Shown piece by piece: positions 11,590 through 23,500 of a stretch of DNA of 64,000 nucleotides (position 1 is the stretch's first letter; each line of letters opens with the position of its first letter). The notes under the pieces are model-generated. The model saw nothing but the letters and a program-made list of their open reading frames with translations, had not been told where the DNA came from and made no database searches. Source of the stretch: Climacium dendroides (Eukaryota; Streptophyta; Bryopsida; Hypnales; Climaciaceae). Made by a program: the position numbers and the translations under genes. Where the stretch lies: assembly GCA_950106755.1 (NCBI GenBank), contig OX467092.1, positions 2,170,001 to 2,234,000 on the forward strand. The letters are read 5' to 3'.

Positions 11590-12975
11590 TCAAGTGGGAG
11601 ACGATTTTAGAGTCTGCGTTGGAGCTGCTTTGGGCTTGCGTACAAGATCGGCAAGGTCAAGAGCCCCGATCTTCGCTGCCACAATGAAGTCATTCTCCAT
11701 CAACCCACCTGCACCATGGACATCAGAAATAGTTTTATCAATCTGATTGGGATGCACCAACAGAAACTTAAATGCAGTGAAGTACAATATCAACGTGCCA
11801 CTATGTTTTCAGAGTAATATGGCTTCTTGAGAAGTACCAAAACGTCGTGCCTCCTTTTTAAAACCTTATACGCAGAATATTGGTTGTGTTCCTATTCTCA
11901 GTTTCTGAAACTGTTGAGAGATTGAATGAGGTCGACAAAGGCGTACCTACTGCATGGGTCGAAATGTTGATGCTCAACTGATTCCAATTCACTAAGTGGA
12001 GGTCTGGATGATGCCCTGCAAATACAATCACTCTCATAATATGAGAACACCAGTAGCAAAGAAAGAAATAGACGCGAGAAATGTAAAAAATAGAATTTTT
12101 GTCAAACTAAACTTTCAGATAAGCCATAATAAGAATCTTCGTAGAGAGGTCTCCCTATGGTCTTCCCATGAAGGTCTCAGGGAAGATTCTCTTTATGATG
12201 GAGTCTAAAATCCTGAAACAATTTAATTTTACTATAAAATGGGCATGATTTTATAAGGACAAACCCTGAACTTCACAAACGAGAGCGACCCGATGCAGTT
12301 GAAACAGAATGAAGAAATAGAGAATCTCATTAATGACTTGCTTGAAATGAACATACCTTCTGCTTCAGCAACATCAGCAACCCTCTTCATGATCTCCAAA
12401 CCTTTAACAAAACTCTTCGCTTTCCAGTTTCTTTGCAGTTGCAGCACCCCATCAATTTCCTTAAGCTCCCAGCCTGAAACCTGTCATGTGTGGGAAAGCA
12501 AGTCAGAACAGCCGCATGATTAAGACATGTAGCCACAATTTCACGAGAAAATTCATCGGCAGTCTCGCCACCATTTCATTTGTTGCTCAATAAACCCTAA
12601 AGACCAAGGATTCACGGTATACTTTGACAAATTCACTTGATCATACCACGAAAACTTTAATTCATGTGGGGCCAAATTTTATGTCACCAGGGTCAGTGAC
12701 GAACATTGTATGAGGTTTGTCAATAAAGAAATAAAACGGGACACAAGAAAGTCCTCATCACCTACTCAAATCACGCACATAAGCTTTCTCTGTTTACGCA
12801 GATTGCATCAGTTTCAAACAGAGAATCAAGCACGCTCGCCAGAAGGTTAGAGGAAAAGAACCTCTGGGAGTAACGACTGAGCTTTCTCTTCAGACATGGG
12901 CTGAAGCTTGCCAGTCTCACAAGGAACACATTTCTTCTTCTCTAGCGCCATTTCACTGGAGGCTTCTGCATCCAT
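11590..12975 (-). CDS. Pterin-4a-carbinolamine dehydratase
   Basis: This enzyme (PCD, DCoH family, EC 4.2.1.96) dehydrates 4a-hydroxy-tetrahydropterin after aromatic amino acid hydroxylation and so recycles the pterin cofactor. Four minus-strand exons fit in phase: 12975-12862, 12480-12357, 12015-11947 and 11708-11590. They give 141 residues from the first in-frame ATG. The protein begins MDAEASSEMALEKKKCVPCE. The KKCVPC motif is typical of plant members. The core follows with WKAKSFVKGLEIMKRVADVA, then the signature AEGHHPDLHLVNWNQ with the catalytic His pair, THAVGG, and LMENDFIVAAKIGALDLADL near the end. All introns are GT-AG. Plant relatives often carry an organelle presequence. The short N-terminus here suggests a missing upstream exon, for which a candidate lies at 14,147-14,239. 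Confidence 0.92.
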
Positions 12976-13020
12976 TAACCTTGCTTCCGTCAATTGCCAC
13001 TCTATTAAAAGCCATTCCAG

Positions 13021-14146
13021 ATTTCACATAACTCTAAATCAAAATAATCGACTCTGCATGTAACAACCATTAGAGAAGACAGAAGTGGTTCCGGAACATG
13101 ATTCATTAACCCGAATCTGCCCCCATAGGATGTCAAGTAAGAAAAACCATCATCTGATCGATTAGGTAATTAGGGCAATCTTCAGGTCGACGAGCATCAG
13201 TCAAGGTTGTCCAATCTTGTTATTAAAACTTGTCCGTGCCCTAAAAACGATGCTTTTTCTATTAGTCCAGAAATTTCAACTCATTTCTGATACGAAAACG
13301 AAACTCGAGCTTGTTTTTTTAGGTCAAATACCAAAAAACATCATAATATTCCAAAATGTCTTCCAAAATCCAAATTTATGTTGGGAGACTTGTAATTCAC
13401 AACGAGGACATGTACCAGATACTTATCCATGCAAATTTCATATCTAATTTTGGAAAATTCGCAAGCGAACATTCTCCAAATTGCCCTTTGGCCCTCAACT
13501 GACCCATCCATACGCCGTGCAAAAGCAATAAAATGCTCAGAATCATAAAATTCTAAGATCCGAAAGCTTAGCTCGCGCGCGCACATACACACACACACAC
13601 ACACACAGACTACCTAGACGTGATCAACTTCTTCTTCTTCACTCGATCTTGAACGAAACAAAACTCATCAAAAATTGGTCAAATCACCCAAAACACATCA
13701 AGAATTTCCAAGACAATCCGAACCAAAAGCACACAAACCCGAAAACAGGAAGAATTCACATCACCTTGACTACTAGCAGCACGAATTGGACCCCAAGAAT
13801 GAAACCCTAACCCTACTACCCCCGCTTCTTCCCTCCTCCACCTCACCCTCCCGGCTGGGGAGGATGGGGACTTCGTTGCTGCTGCTGGTGCTCCAAGACG
13901 TCCGCAATTTGTCTGCAAAACGGGTACAGAAACGAGGTGACCATCCAGATCAAGATGAACGTCGCCCACATTTCGATAATCCACAACGTCATGATCGTGC
14001 ACGGGAAGGAGGAAACGAATAGCTAAAAAACAAGCAATGAAGATGCATGCGCGAGAGTTCAGAAGGCTCAATTGATCTGAAACCTTGCTGGTTTGATATC
14101 ACAGGAAGGGGCATGGATGGATGGGTGTTGACGCTTGATTGCTTAC
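13021..14146. other. Possible leader intron or intergenic DNA upstream of the dehydratase
   Basis: The stretch contains a CA repeat at about 13,584-13,606 and, from 13,790 to 14,100, sequence with higher GC and runs resembling a plant 5' leader (AACCCTAACCCTACTACC on the plus strand). Several short open frames exist on both strands, but none resembles a known protein. Confidence 0.4.
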
Positions 14147-14239
14147 TGTCTTGACCTGAGAGACGACGGCTGTGGGGGTGGAGATCCGGAAGCTCCATAC
14201 GCGTCCTAGTGTTGCTAAAGCTTGCTGCATCCTGACCAT
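14147..14239 (-). CDS. Candidate organelle-presequence exon of the dehydratase gene
   Basis: On the minus strand an ATG at 14,239 opens a 31-codon stretch starting MVRMQQALATLGRVWSFRIS. It is rich in Arg, Ala, Ser and Thr without acidic residues, which fits a mitochondrial presequence. It is followed by a good donor, AAGACA then GTAAGC. Splicing at phase 0 would need an acceptor near 13,000 ahead of TGG CAA TTG (12,999 downwards), where the frame runs open into the first dehydratase exon. That acceptor is weak, so the link is inference. A chance open frame is the alternative. Confidence 0.35.
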
Positions 14240-14530
14240 GGGGAGGTTTCTAGAGCTTGTTGTTGACAGATTTGTGTGGGCTGGGAAAAGAGCAAGGAAG
14301 GTTTTGAAGGCCGGGCCGTGTTGGGAAACGTGAATGTCGAGGTGGCGCCGAGTCATCTCTGCCTAGGTGGCGGCCGCACGGATTTTGTTACAAGTCTTTG
14401 CAATTTTCAAGAGGGTGAACTTCCATGTGGAGTGGGAATTGGAAAACTATTTTCAAGTTTTTTGGAATAAGAATTCATTTCGCTCGTTTCCGTGATCTTT
14501 ACACTTCCCTATGGATACGAAAAAACACCA

Positions 14531-15038
14531 CATTGTTAGAGTAGCTTTGTCTTGTTGGCAAACTAAAAGCAACCAAAAAAATGTAGGGTCAATGTTAAAA
14601 TTATAATTAATTTTTCAGATGTTAGAAATTTCTCTTCACTTTTCATGGACTTCTCTTTATAATTTTGCTAGTCAACGATTCGAATTCTCTTCATGCAAAT
14701 GTTGCATACTTTCATGTAGAATTTTAGAAAAAAAATTGTCTTTTTTTGCAAAGGCTGGCCTATTTCGACATATGAAAGTCTTTCTTGAGGGTGGAATTCT
14801 ATATAAAGCAATCGGCCAAACTTTACAAAATAGACAATTTTTTTTCAAGAACTCAATGTAGAAGTGTGCAATGTTTGCAAGAAGAGAATTGGAATTGTTG
14901 GTTGGAAAAATTATAGGAAGAGGCTCATGAAAAGTGGGGGAAGCAAGTTTCCAATGTTGGACAAACTAATTTTAACATGAGACTTGAACATTTTGGTTGC
15001 TTATAGTTTTCCAACAAGAAAAAACTACTTCTACAATG
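14531..15038. mobile_element. Foldback-type inverted-repeat element
   Basis: The left arm runs CATTGTTAGAGTAGC, CTTGTTGGCAAACTA and AAGCAACCAAAA. The right arm carries the complement, TTTTGGTTGCTTATAG, TTTTCCAACAAGA and GTAGAAGT-type sequence, ending CTACAATG. Further in, ATGTTAAAATTA pairs with TAATTTTAACAT. The arms are about 80-90% matched by eye. I see no clear target duplication and no transposase, so the superfamily is unknown. Confidence 0.7.
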
Positions 15039-15678
15039 TCGTAAATAAAAGCAACTAAAGTCTAGATTTTGTCTACTCACATAGAATCATAATCATAATG
15101 AAAATCAGAAAAAACAATTCCTATTCTAGAAAACTTTTAAATTTTTTTCCAATTTGGACTTTGCATAGAAGTCCACTTTTAAAGTGATGATTAGTAATAT
15201 TTTTGAGTATTGTACCTATAGAAAAAAACTGGATATTAAAATTTAAAGGAAATTGTTTATCAAAAAAAAATTGTATATGAAGTAATGTCTTACAAATTAT
15301 TTATATTTTTATAATATATTTAATCATATTTTTAAATTAGAATAAATAATCGGGAAGGACGTGAAGATCTTATCCTTCAACTATAATAGTAAAAAAATAA
15401 GGGGGTAGAATAGACAGAAAAAATACTAAAAATGGGTGAAAAACATAAAACAGTTAAAACAACTGGCAATTTGAAGACAACATTTTAGTCACAAGTTTAA
15501 TGTTTCTAAAAATACATGTATTATATGCAACAATTTTTTACTAAATACAAAAAATTGACTCAAACCAACTAGAAGGAGACCTATGAACTTATGAAAAAGG
15601 GACCTAATTTTGGCCCTTTAAAGATTTTTTACTACAATAAATAATATAATAAATTAGAAAAAATTTGTGCAATACAAT
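15039..15678. other. Intergenic, no feature recognised
   Basis: AT-rich sequence with poly-A and poly-T runs and no gene, repeat array or element end that I can support. Confidence 0.4.
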
Positions 15679-15765
15679 CACTACTAGAAAATTTCGTTTT
15701 TCTATTGTTTTGGTCGCGTTGATCCGGTCAAAATTTGACAGAAATCTGTTGGTTTTCTAGTAGTG
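15679..15765. mobile_element. Very short CACTA element (87 bp)
   Basis: The ends are CACTACTAGAAAA and TTTTCTAGTAGTG, a perfect 13-bp inverted repeat that begins with CACTA. A 3-bp direct repeat AAT flanks it on both sides (15,676-15,678 and 15,766-15,768). Only about 60 bases lie between the inverted repeats, so it must depend on a transposase made elsewhere. Confidence 0.88.
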
Positions 15766-15768
15766 AAT

Positions 15769-18700
15769 TGAAGTGATATGTAGAAGCGCCTTTGCAATTA
15801 ATCCTAGAAAATTTAAGGTTTATAATATGAATCCAAAACAAGAATCTCAAAGGTCAATACATTTGGATTTAGATTTAGGAAAAAACTTGTTAGAAATAGT
15901 TTAAGAGCAAGTTTTAAAAAATGGAATTGTTGTTAGAAATAGAACATAGTACATTTATATTAAAAAAAATATGTAATCTTTTAACACCCCAATCTTGAAT
16001 TTTTGCTTATATCTTTATTAAGTATATAATTTAATTCGATTTTTGATCATCCAATAATGGAATTATCCTATAAGTCATAACTTGTCAACTTTCATTTCAA
16101 GGTACCTCTTTCAATTCTTATTCTAGATTGCATTTGAATTTTGATCTAACTTACTATTTAATTAAAAATAGTAGTGTAGCTCAATTGTTGCATCATTTGC
16201 AATAAAAAAAAATTAGTATAAGAAAATATAGTATTTTCTTTAGTTTACTACTAGACTAAATTTTAAACTTAACATTTCTTCCAAAGCTTGAATAGAAATT
16301 TGTAAGTATTAAAATATGACTTTTATTTGGATGAGAATATGATGGGCAAAATTGTGATACAATGTGCATTAAAAATAATGATGCATACACTAGAAGAAAA
16401 ATGTGTCTACTACAATTGGCTAAAATGCAACTAAGTGTCCTATTCAACTATCTATTTGCACCAAATTCTTATATCATTGTTTGACATCATTGCTTTACAT
16501 CATTAGTACAATGTTTTAGTTACAAAATAGTTGTAGAATGAGGTGAATACATTGTTTTAGTTGCAAAGTAGTGGTAGAATGAAGTGTAGGATTATGAGGG
16601 TTGAAATAGAATTCAAGTTTAAAATGAATGTGAGTTCTTCTCAATTCAACATTTGTTATAGTTGTTGATGTGGACTAGTCCACACTCTATGATATCCACT
16701 ATGTCAATTAGCAATGGCAAAAAACAACTAGAAAATGACTAGAAAACAATTGTAATTGTAAAATGACAGTAGTCGTATTTGTAAACATTTCTTAGTTGTT
16801 TCCTAGTTATTTTCCAATTGTCTTGTATTAATTGTCTTATATCAATTAAGAGTACCATTAGTTTCAACATATAAGACTTGTAAGTAGTTGTATCATTTTG
16901 TAATGAATTTTGTTAATAGAATTCTAAGATTTTTACATTTTGTAGATTTTTATAATTTTTAAAATTTAAATTATAGAGATTTTTAAATCTACAAGTCACT
17001 AACAAATTGCAAATGCACTATAAACAAGTTGCAATGAAGTCATTGACAAGTTACAAATGAGTTGCAATGAAGTCGTAAACAAGTCATAGACAAGTCATAG
17101 TGACAATGAAGTCGCAAATGAGTCATACATTAGTCGCGAATGAGTTGCCAATGAGTTGTACAAGTCATTGATTGAACAATCACCCTCACATGACAGCAAA
17201 TACCACATAAACAATTACATCATAAAGTGCATCGATGAAGTTCCAAGTAACCAGACAAATGAGAAACAATTCTATTTTGCCTTACAACCACAATACAATT
17301 AGAAAACATGTTCACAATGACTAAGGACCTCTAGATTCTCACCAGTTACAAATGTCCAATGCAATCCAAAAACCAATTGCTCTTTGTAGTTGCAAAACCC
17401 TCATTTTCTTTTTGTGATAACATCAAAGTATGAATGCATGATTGCATGCTAGAAATGGTGTCATCCAATTAAGTGTTGGGATTGGGAACTATAAATCCTA
17501 AATACCAAGCAAGGCGTACTTGAGCCTTGAATTGCTTGCACCCTACTTCAATTTGGTTACGTACAATATTTTTGAAAAATTAATGTGTTGATTTCTTAAT
17601 CACACTGAGTTGTTTTCTCTCTAAATTGAGGTTTTGATTCCATCCTTGCACCTCTTTGAAAGGGGTCAAAAATTTGTTTGCACCTCAAATAGTGTTGAAA
17701 ATATATTGCCTCCATTTCCTAACTTCAAGCTATAAGGGTGACACCAAAACCTCAATTTGGAAAGAAGATAAGTCAATGTGATTAGAATGCATGTAATCAT
17801 AGTAGCTCAAAGTTACATGGGTAGAACCAAAAGCTCAATATAGAGAGATGGAAATTTAATGTGGTTAAATGGCATGCAATCATGACTTGTTGTGGTTCCA
17901 AAAAATTGAATCAAAATTGAATTGCAATTTTGGAATAAGAAATGATAGAAAAGCTAAATGAAGGGCTATATTTCATAACCTACAGGATAATTCTAATTCT
18001 TAAAGGAAGATTTTTTTATAAAGATTCAAGCATTCAAAGATGTTCAAAAAGTTATTTGAATGAAATGTCTCCTTAAAGCATTTTATTCATGGAATTTAGG
18101 GTACTTTGGGGGTTAATTCTAAAAGATTATTGGAGCCAAAAAGTAAGTTATGAATGGCTAATAAGTTCTTATATATAGAAAAAATAGATGATGGTGATTG
18201 ATTTCTTTTGTTATAGGTATGTCCAAATCATTAAATTAGCTATACAATGCTATGTATAACTATCAATAACTATCAAGAAGATAAGAAGATAAGAAATTAT
18301 TGAATGCAATGTGGCTAAAAGTATGTAAAATGTGCAAAACACTATAAATTTGCACAATGTAAGATTTTTAATGTTTTGACTAGAAGATGGCCATTCTTAA
18401 TTTATTTTTCCTAAGTGACGGACATTGCAAAGAAAATTCATTTGTAAAAATGTTTTAGTTCAAATACTTTTTCTAAGTGTAAAAAAATAATTTGCCATTT
18501 ATATTTAGCTAACATATCACATATTGAGTGATATTTGAAGTTTAATGCAAGCTTTCTTAAAAACTTTTTAAAACTTAAGAAAATTTGAGGGCAACAATAG
18601 TAGAAGTATTCTCTTAGTTTTCATCTTCTCTGTTAAGAAATTTACAATACAACAAATTTGACAATTCTAAGAATATAGATATATAGTTTCATATCATCAC

Positions 18701-19300
18701 ATTTACCATTTTCTTTTTAGACATCATCCTACAAAACTTTGTATAAGTCATATATTATACCACATTCTAATTTCTATCCGAAATTGGAAAACAATTAGAA
18801 AGAAATACCACATTATTTATTGTAATATAATATTATGTGTAAAAATAACATTAAAGATGTATGTGTGGTCACATGAGTCAAGAAAGTGGACTCTAAAAGC
18901 TTTTCCACATCTATCAAATTCTTTAGTACTAAGTTAACTCTGTTTTTGAAAAAGACCCATGTTTCCTTTGTAAAACAGAGAATATCATATTTAATTAAAT
19001 GCAACTTACTGTGACATAATAGAGTGAGTGACATAATAGAGAACAAAGGATGTGACATTATAGAAGGTGATATTAACGAAGTCAGTCCCGACATTGCAGG
19101 AAGCCAAATCGAGGTGTGAACGTGTGAACTTTGCAGAGGGTGTGATATTAGTAGGTGATATTAGAGAAATCTGTTCTTAGCAACACCAATTCAAGCTTGT
19201 GCTCTTCCATTTGAAGCTCTTCTGCAAATGCCGATCGCAAGATTCTTATTGTTTTCTTGCAATTTTCGGAAAACTGTGCTTTTGAGACCTAGGGTTTGAT
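15769..19300. other. Intergenic, with degenerate local repeats
   Basis: No gene recognised. Around 16,500-16,590 a 50-bp unit (ATTGTTTTAGTTGCAAAGTA and relatives) is repeated twice. At 16,716-16,825 AACTAGAAAATGACTAGAAA faces its approximate complement, suggesting a small hairpin. Sequence at 17,500-17,900 repeats phrases about CTCAATTTGG and ATGCATGTAATCAT. Rising base composition after 19,080 probably marks the promoter of the peptidase gene. Confidence 0.45.
16985..17170. repeat. Degenerate minisatellite
   Basis: Variants of AACAAGTTGCAATGAAGTC, CAAATGAGTTGCAATGAAGT and ACAAGTCATAGACAAGTCAT follow one another, with a basic period near 10-12 bp and longer groupings. The copies have diverged, so this appears to be an old array. 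Confidence 0.6.
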
Positions 19301-19410
19301 TCTTCTCTCATTCTTTGCCAATTTCTCTACACAATTTAATCAAACCTGCAGCTCCTGCTGCTGCCTCGCTAGACTGCCAGAGAAAATAAATTGCTGTGCT
19401 GTGCTGTGCG

Positions 19411-20030
19411 AAGAGCTTGGGAGTGGAGCTTTCGAAGAGAATTCGGCAAGTTCCAGCTGAGGTTTATTCAGGTGAGCGCATTGTGGTCCTTTGTTCGGGA
19501 ATTTCGACGTACCCCTTGATGGCGTTTGAGTGTTTTGTTAATAATTTAGGGTTTAGTAAATAGGTTTGTGTTAATTTCGCAGCATTATATGATTAATGTG
19601 ATCGCGTGATTAACATCTCAGAATGGTTTGGTTCAATGGTTGGATCTTTTAATTTTTTTGTTTTGAAATGCGGATGGTTATTTCGCAGCCATGGTTGGAT
19701 TTCCCTGTTTCCGGTGATTTTTGTGATCTTTGTTCCATGCTTTGATATGAGTTGTGCTGTGAGAAGAGCTTGGGCGTGGAGCTGTCGGAGTGAATTCGGC
19801 AAGTTCTAGCTGAGGTTTAGGCAGGTGAGAGAATTGTGGTCCTTTATTCTGCAATTTCGAGATACTTTTGGATGGTGTTCGAATGTTTTGGCAATGATTT
19901 AGGGTTTGGTGAATAGGTTTGTGTTAATTGTGCAGTATTATATGATCAATGTGATCCCGTGTTTAACATCTCAAGTGAATGGTTTGATTCTATGGTTGGA
20001 TCTTTTACCTTTGTTTGTTTGAAATGCGGA
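19411..20030 (+). repeat. Tandem duplication of the peptidase gene 5' leader and its splice donor
   Basis: The segment starting AAGAGCTTGGGAGTGGAGCT at 19,411 recurs from 19,764 as AAGAGCTTGGGCGTGGAGCT. The two copies align for about 265 bp to GAAATGCGGA at 19,665-19,674 and 20,021-20,030. Each contains AATTCGGCAAGTT, GCTGAGGTTTA and a donor-like site, TCAG then GTGAGC (19,471) and GCAG then GTGAGA (19,824). Both could be alternative first exons joined to an acceptor such as TTTGTGGCAG ending at 20,550. Confidence 0.85.
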
Positions 20031-20567
20031 CCCTCGCTTTTTTGTCTTTACATGAAGCTGTCAATAGTATTTATGCTTTTTCGGTGATCATGAAACATTT
20101 TAAGGCTCGATTTTAGTTTCTGCAAACGAACTTAACCCCTAATTGTCCTGAAGAACTAAAAGAACCAAATTGGGACCCATATTTTTTTGCAGTTTGAATT
20201 ATGTCATGTAGGGACTATCTTTTGTCCAATTTTATTTAATTTTTCACTTACCCTTGCAATGTTCTTCTCTGATTCAGATGAGATAAGCTTTAGCTCCATC
20301 TGAATTAAATTCCTCATATTATGATATTTTGAATTGGTCATTATCAAACCATGAATCCTTGATCCTTTAGGAATTTAGGATCTGTTTAGACTCTTGACAG
20401 CGATGGCCAAGTTTGTGTAATAAGGGCTTAATAACGAATCAGAGACGGAGTTAGGTGTGTCGAAGACGACTTCGTAGATCAGTTAAAGAATCTCAGACTC
20501 TTGCACTGTAGTGAAACTAATCTGTATCGTATCTGCATGTTTGTGGCAGTCCCTGTGGGGGAGAGCA

Positions 20568-23500
20568 ATGGCGGCAGCAAGGTTTTGCATGTCCAGGTTG
20601 AGAACAGGAGCAGGGCCGGCAATTTCAAGGTGGGGTGATAAGAGTTTGAGGGCAACCGGGAGGATTCAACGTGGATGGGCGGGAGGGGCATTTACAGCTG
20701 GTATTGCTATCACTGCAGCTCGCTCTGATTCCTGGACGGCAGCTACTGCTCCAGCTCCTGCAGATCCCGTTGTAGCTTCTGACCAAAAGTATGCAAATCC
20801 TGTTTCAGTAAACCTCTCTAAACCAATACTCTCTAAAGTAATAAACCTCTCTAAGGTAATATTGATTGCCGGTCCCGGCCTGGGCCGCATACAAACGTCA
20901 TTACTGCAAGACTGCAAGTGACCCTCCCTAATGTAATAACCTCTCTACTGTAATATAGTCAGCCGGTCCCGGCCCTATACTTTATAGAGGTTCTACTGTT
21001 GTTGGTCCTTCATCTTACAAGTTGCACATATAGTCCTTTACTTATTTCTATGAGATTAAGTTATTGGCCACTACAAAGAGCACTGGATGTCTAATTGTTG
21101 GCCTTTCAGCTTACTCGAACGATATGAGTATCTCTTGTTCATGGTCTGGGTTTGTTTTGGCGCAGACCAATAGATAATTTTCATGTAGGGGGCTGCAAAA
21201 CTGGCGAGTGGTATCAGGTGCCTGAATTATCACTACGAGATCACTATTATGTTGTGCCTTTGGATCATGGGAATCCCGAAGGTTCTTCAATCACGATTTT
21301 TGTGCGAGAAGTTGTTGGAGGTACATCTCTTCGATCATTTTTGCGTATCCCAAGAGTGAATACCTATTAATTAGTGTGGTTCCTTTTGCGGTTTAGTCTA
21401 TATAGTCTTTTAATCTGTACGACTCATGGAGATGATGAATTGGTACTAATATTGTTACTCTTCACGACTTGCAGTTGGCAAAGAAGATAAGTTGTTGCCG
21501 TGTTTGCTATTTCTACAAGGAGGCCCGGGTTTTGAGTGTGCTCGCCCTACAGAGGCAGGAGGCTGGGTGAAAAAAGCTTGCGAAGAGTATCGTGTTATCC
21601 TCCTTGATCAGGCACTGATAAATAAGCTTCTCTTACATTAGGTTGCGTTGTTCACGATGCCATTGTGCAAAAACAAGGAGATGGCTAACAATTCTTTCAA
21701 ATTTCACTTTCAAGTTTTCACTACATATGCATCCCTTACACCGAACATACAAGCTGAACCTATTTGTAATAGACCAGGAAGTGCATCTGTCCAAAGATGC
21801 TGCAAGGTCTCACTGTTTGGTTTGAGTTTTATGCTGGATGCTTGAGCATCACAAAGTGTTAGTAATTACCCCGCTGTCTCTGCAATGTGTTTTAAAAGTT
21901 CAAGGAAGTTGTCCTCATCTTTGTTTAGCTAACTATGTGTTTTGTTTACAGCGGGGTACAGGACTCTCAACACCCCTAACTACAACTGCTCTTGCCCAGT
22001 TCGCTTCGCCAAAGCAACAGGCAGCGTATCTTCGGAATTTCCGCGCTGACAGTATTGTCAAAGATGCTGAAATCGTCCGAAGCTATCTAGTTCCAGACGG
22101 AGAGCCCTGGTCTGTCCTTGGGCAGGTTAGTAATCTGACCTCTAAACTCGACTTGCCACTCTATTTCTTGGTTTTCTTTTTGCGGACTTCATTTGCAGGT
22201 AGTCTATCGTGCTTGCCATTTCGGACATCTGGAAGCGTGAATGTGTAGGCAGAGTGGTCTGATATAATGAAGCGTGGGCCCTTTTCAGAGTTATGGGGGG
22301 TTTTGTGCAGTGACATACTTGAGCATGGCTCCCCATGGTCTACACCATGTGTTACTCACTGGTGGACTTCCACCAATAGACGATGGCTGTACAGCGGAGG
22401 CAGTGTACCGTGCATGTTACAAGAGAGTCGCATTGCAGAACGCCAAGTATTACAAGCGGTTTCCTGGGGATGCGGAAATTGTGCGATCGGTTGTTCTTCA
22501 TCTTGCGCAGTCTGAGGGAGGAGGAGTGAGTTCTTGAGTAGCATCTGCTCTATAGGTTCTTTTAATGTCAACCTTTTCGTTAATCTTTGATTGAACCAAT
22601 GTGGATCTTGTGGCACGAACGCATTTGGTCATGCTAAAAATCGTAATTAGTGAGCTTATCGGAACTATTTCCTAACCCTGGAACAGAAGCATAAGTAGAT
22701 AAGCACTGTGACAATGTGAATTGGATCATGAAACTGGGAATGTATATCAATTTTAGCAAATATAGCCCTACTTTCTGAAGATTGGATTTACGAAAAATAT
22801 AGGAGTTAAATCCTACAGCTTATCTACTTTGCAACCTAGAGACTTTGTCTTTGTAAGATGTCCACTTCCGAGTTTAGTGCTGAAGCCTTCCTCTTTCTGA
22901 AATTCTTCAATCAATTGTGGTTCTAATATTGTATTCTGTGCAGGTGGCATTGCCCTCTGGAGGATTTTTGACACCTCGTGGGCTTCAGCTGCTTGGGTTG
23001 ACTGGGTTGGGGTCATCGGGTGGCCTTGAACGTCTACATTACCTGTGAGCAATGTTCGCTCACCGTGTTGCAACAAGTAGCGAAGGCTTCATTTGAACTG
23101 TCCTGCGATTGCCTACGAGACCAGTACATTCTGTGAAAAATTGTTTCCACCTGTCAATTTCTGCTACTGCCCACGTACAAGATATTATGAGTTCACGTGT
23201 CGTCTTGCTTTAGAGCAGCTTTAGGAACAACCTTGACATCAGTGAGGTCTAGTGTGGTCTAGTGTGAAAGTGATTTATTCCTTGTGCAGAAATCCTTTCC
23301 GACTAGGACCACACATTTTAGTCCGAGTGAGACTTAATAAGACGAGGGAGTATGACACTTTTGGTGTTTGTCTCTGTTGCAGCTTTGAAAGAGTTTGGGA
23401 TCCAATTCTTGTGGATGGAGCCAAGAGAGCACTTAGCTACAACTTCCTTCGTGCAGTATGTTTCCCTCCTTTCGAATTGAGCATTGACAAACACTACTCT

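Noticed and set aside
20666..20917. Minus-strand frame opposite peptidase exon 1
   Set aside because: Antisense shadow of the Ala-rich transit peptide region and the pogo-like element.
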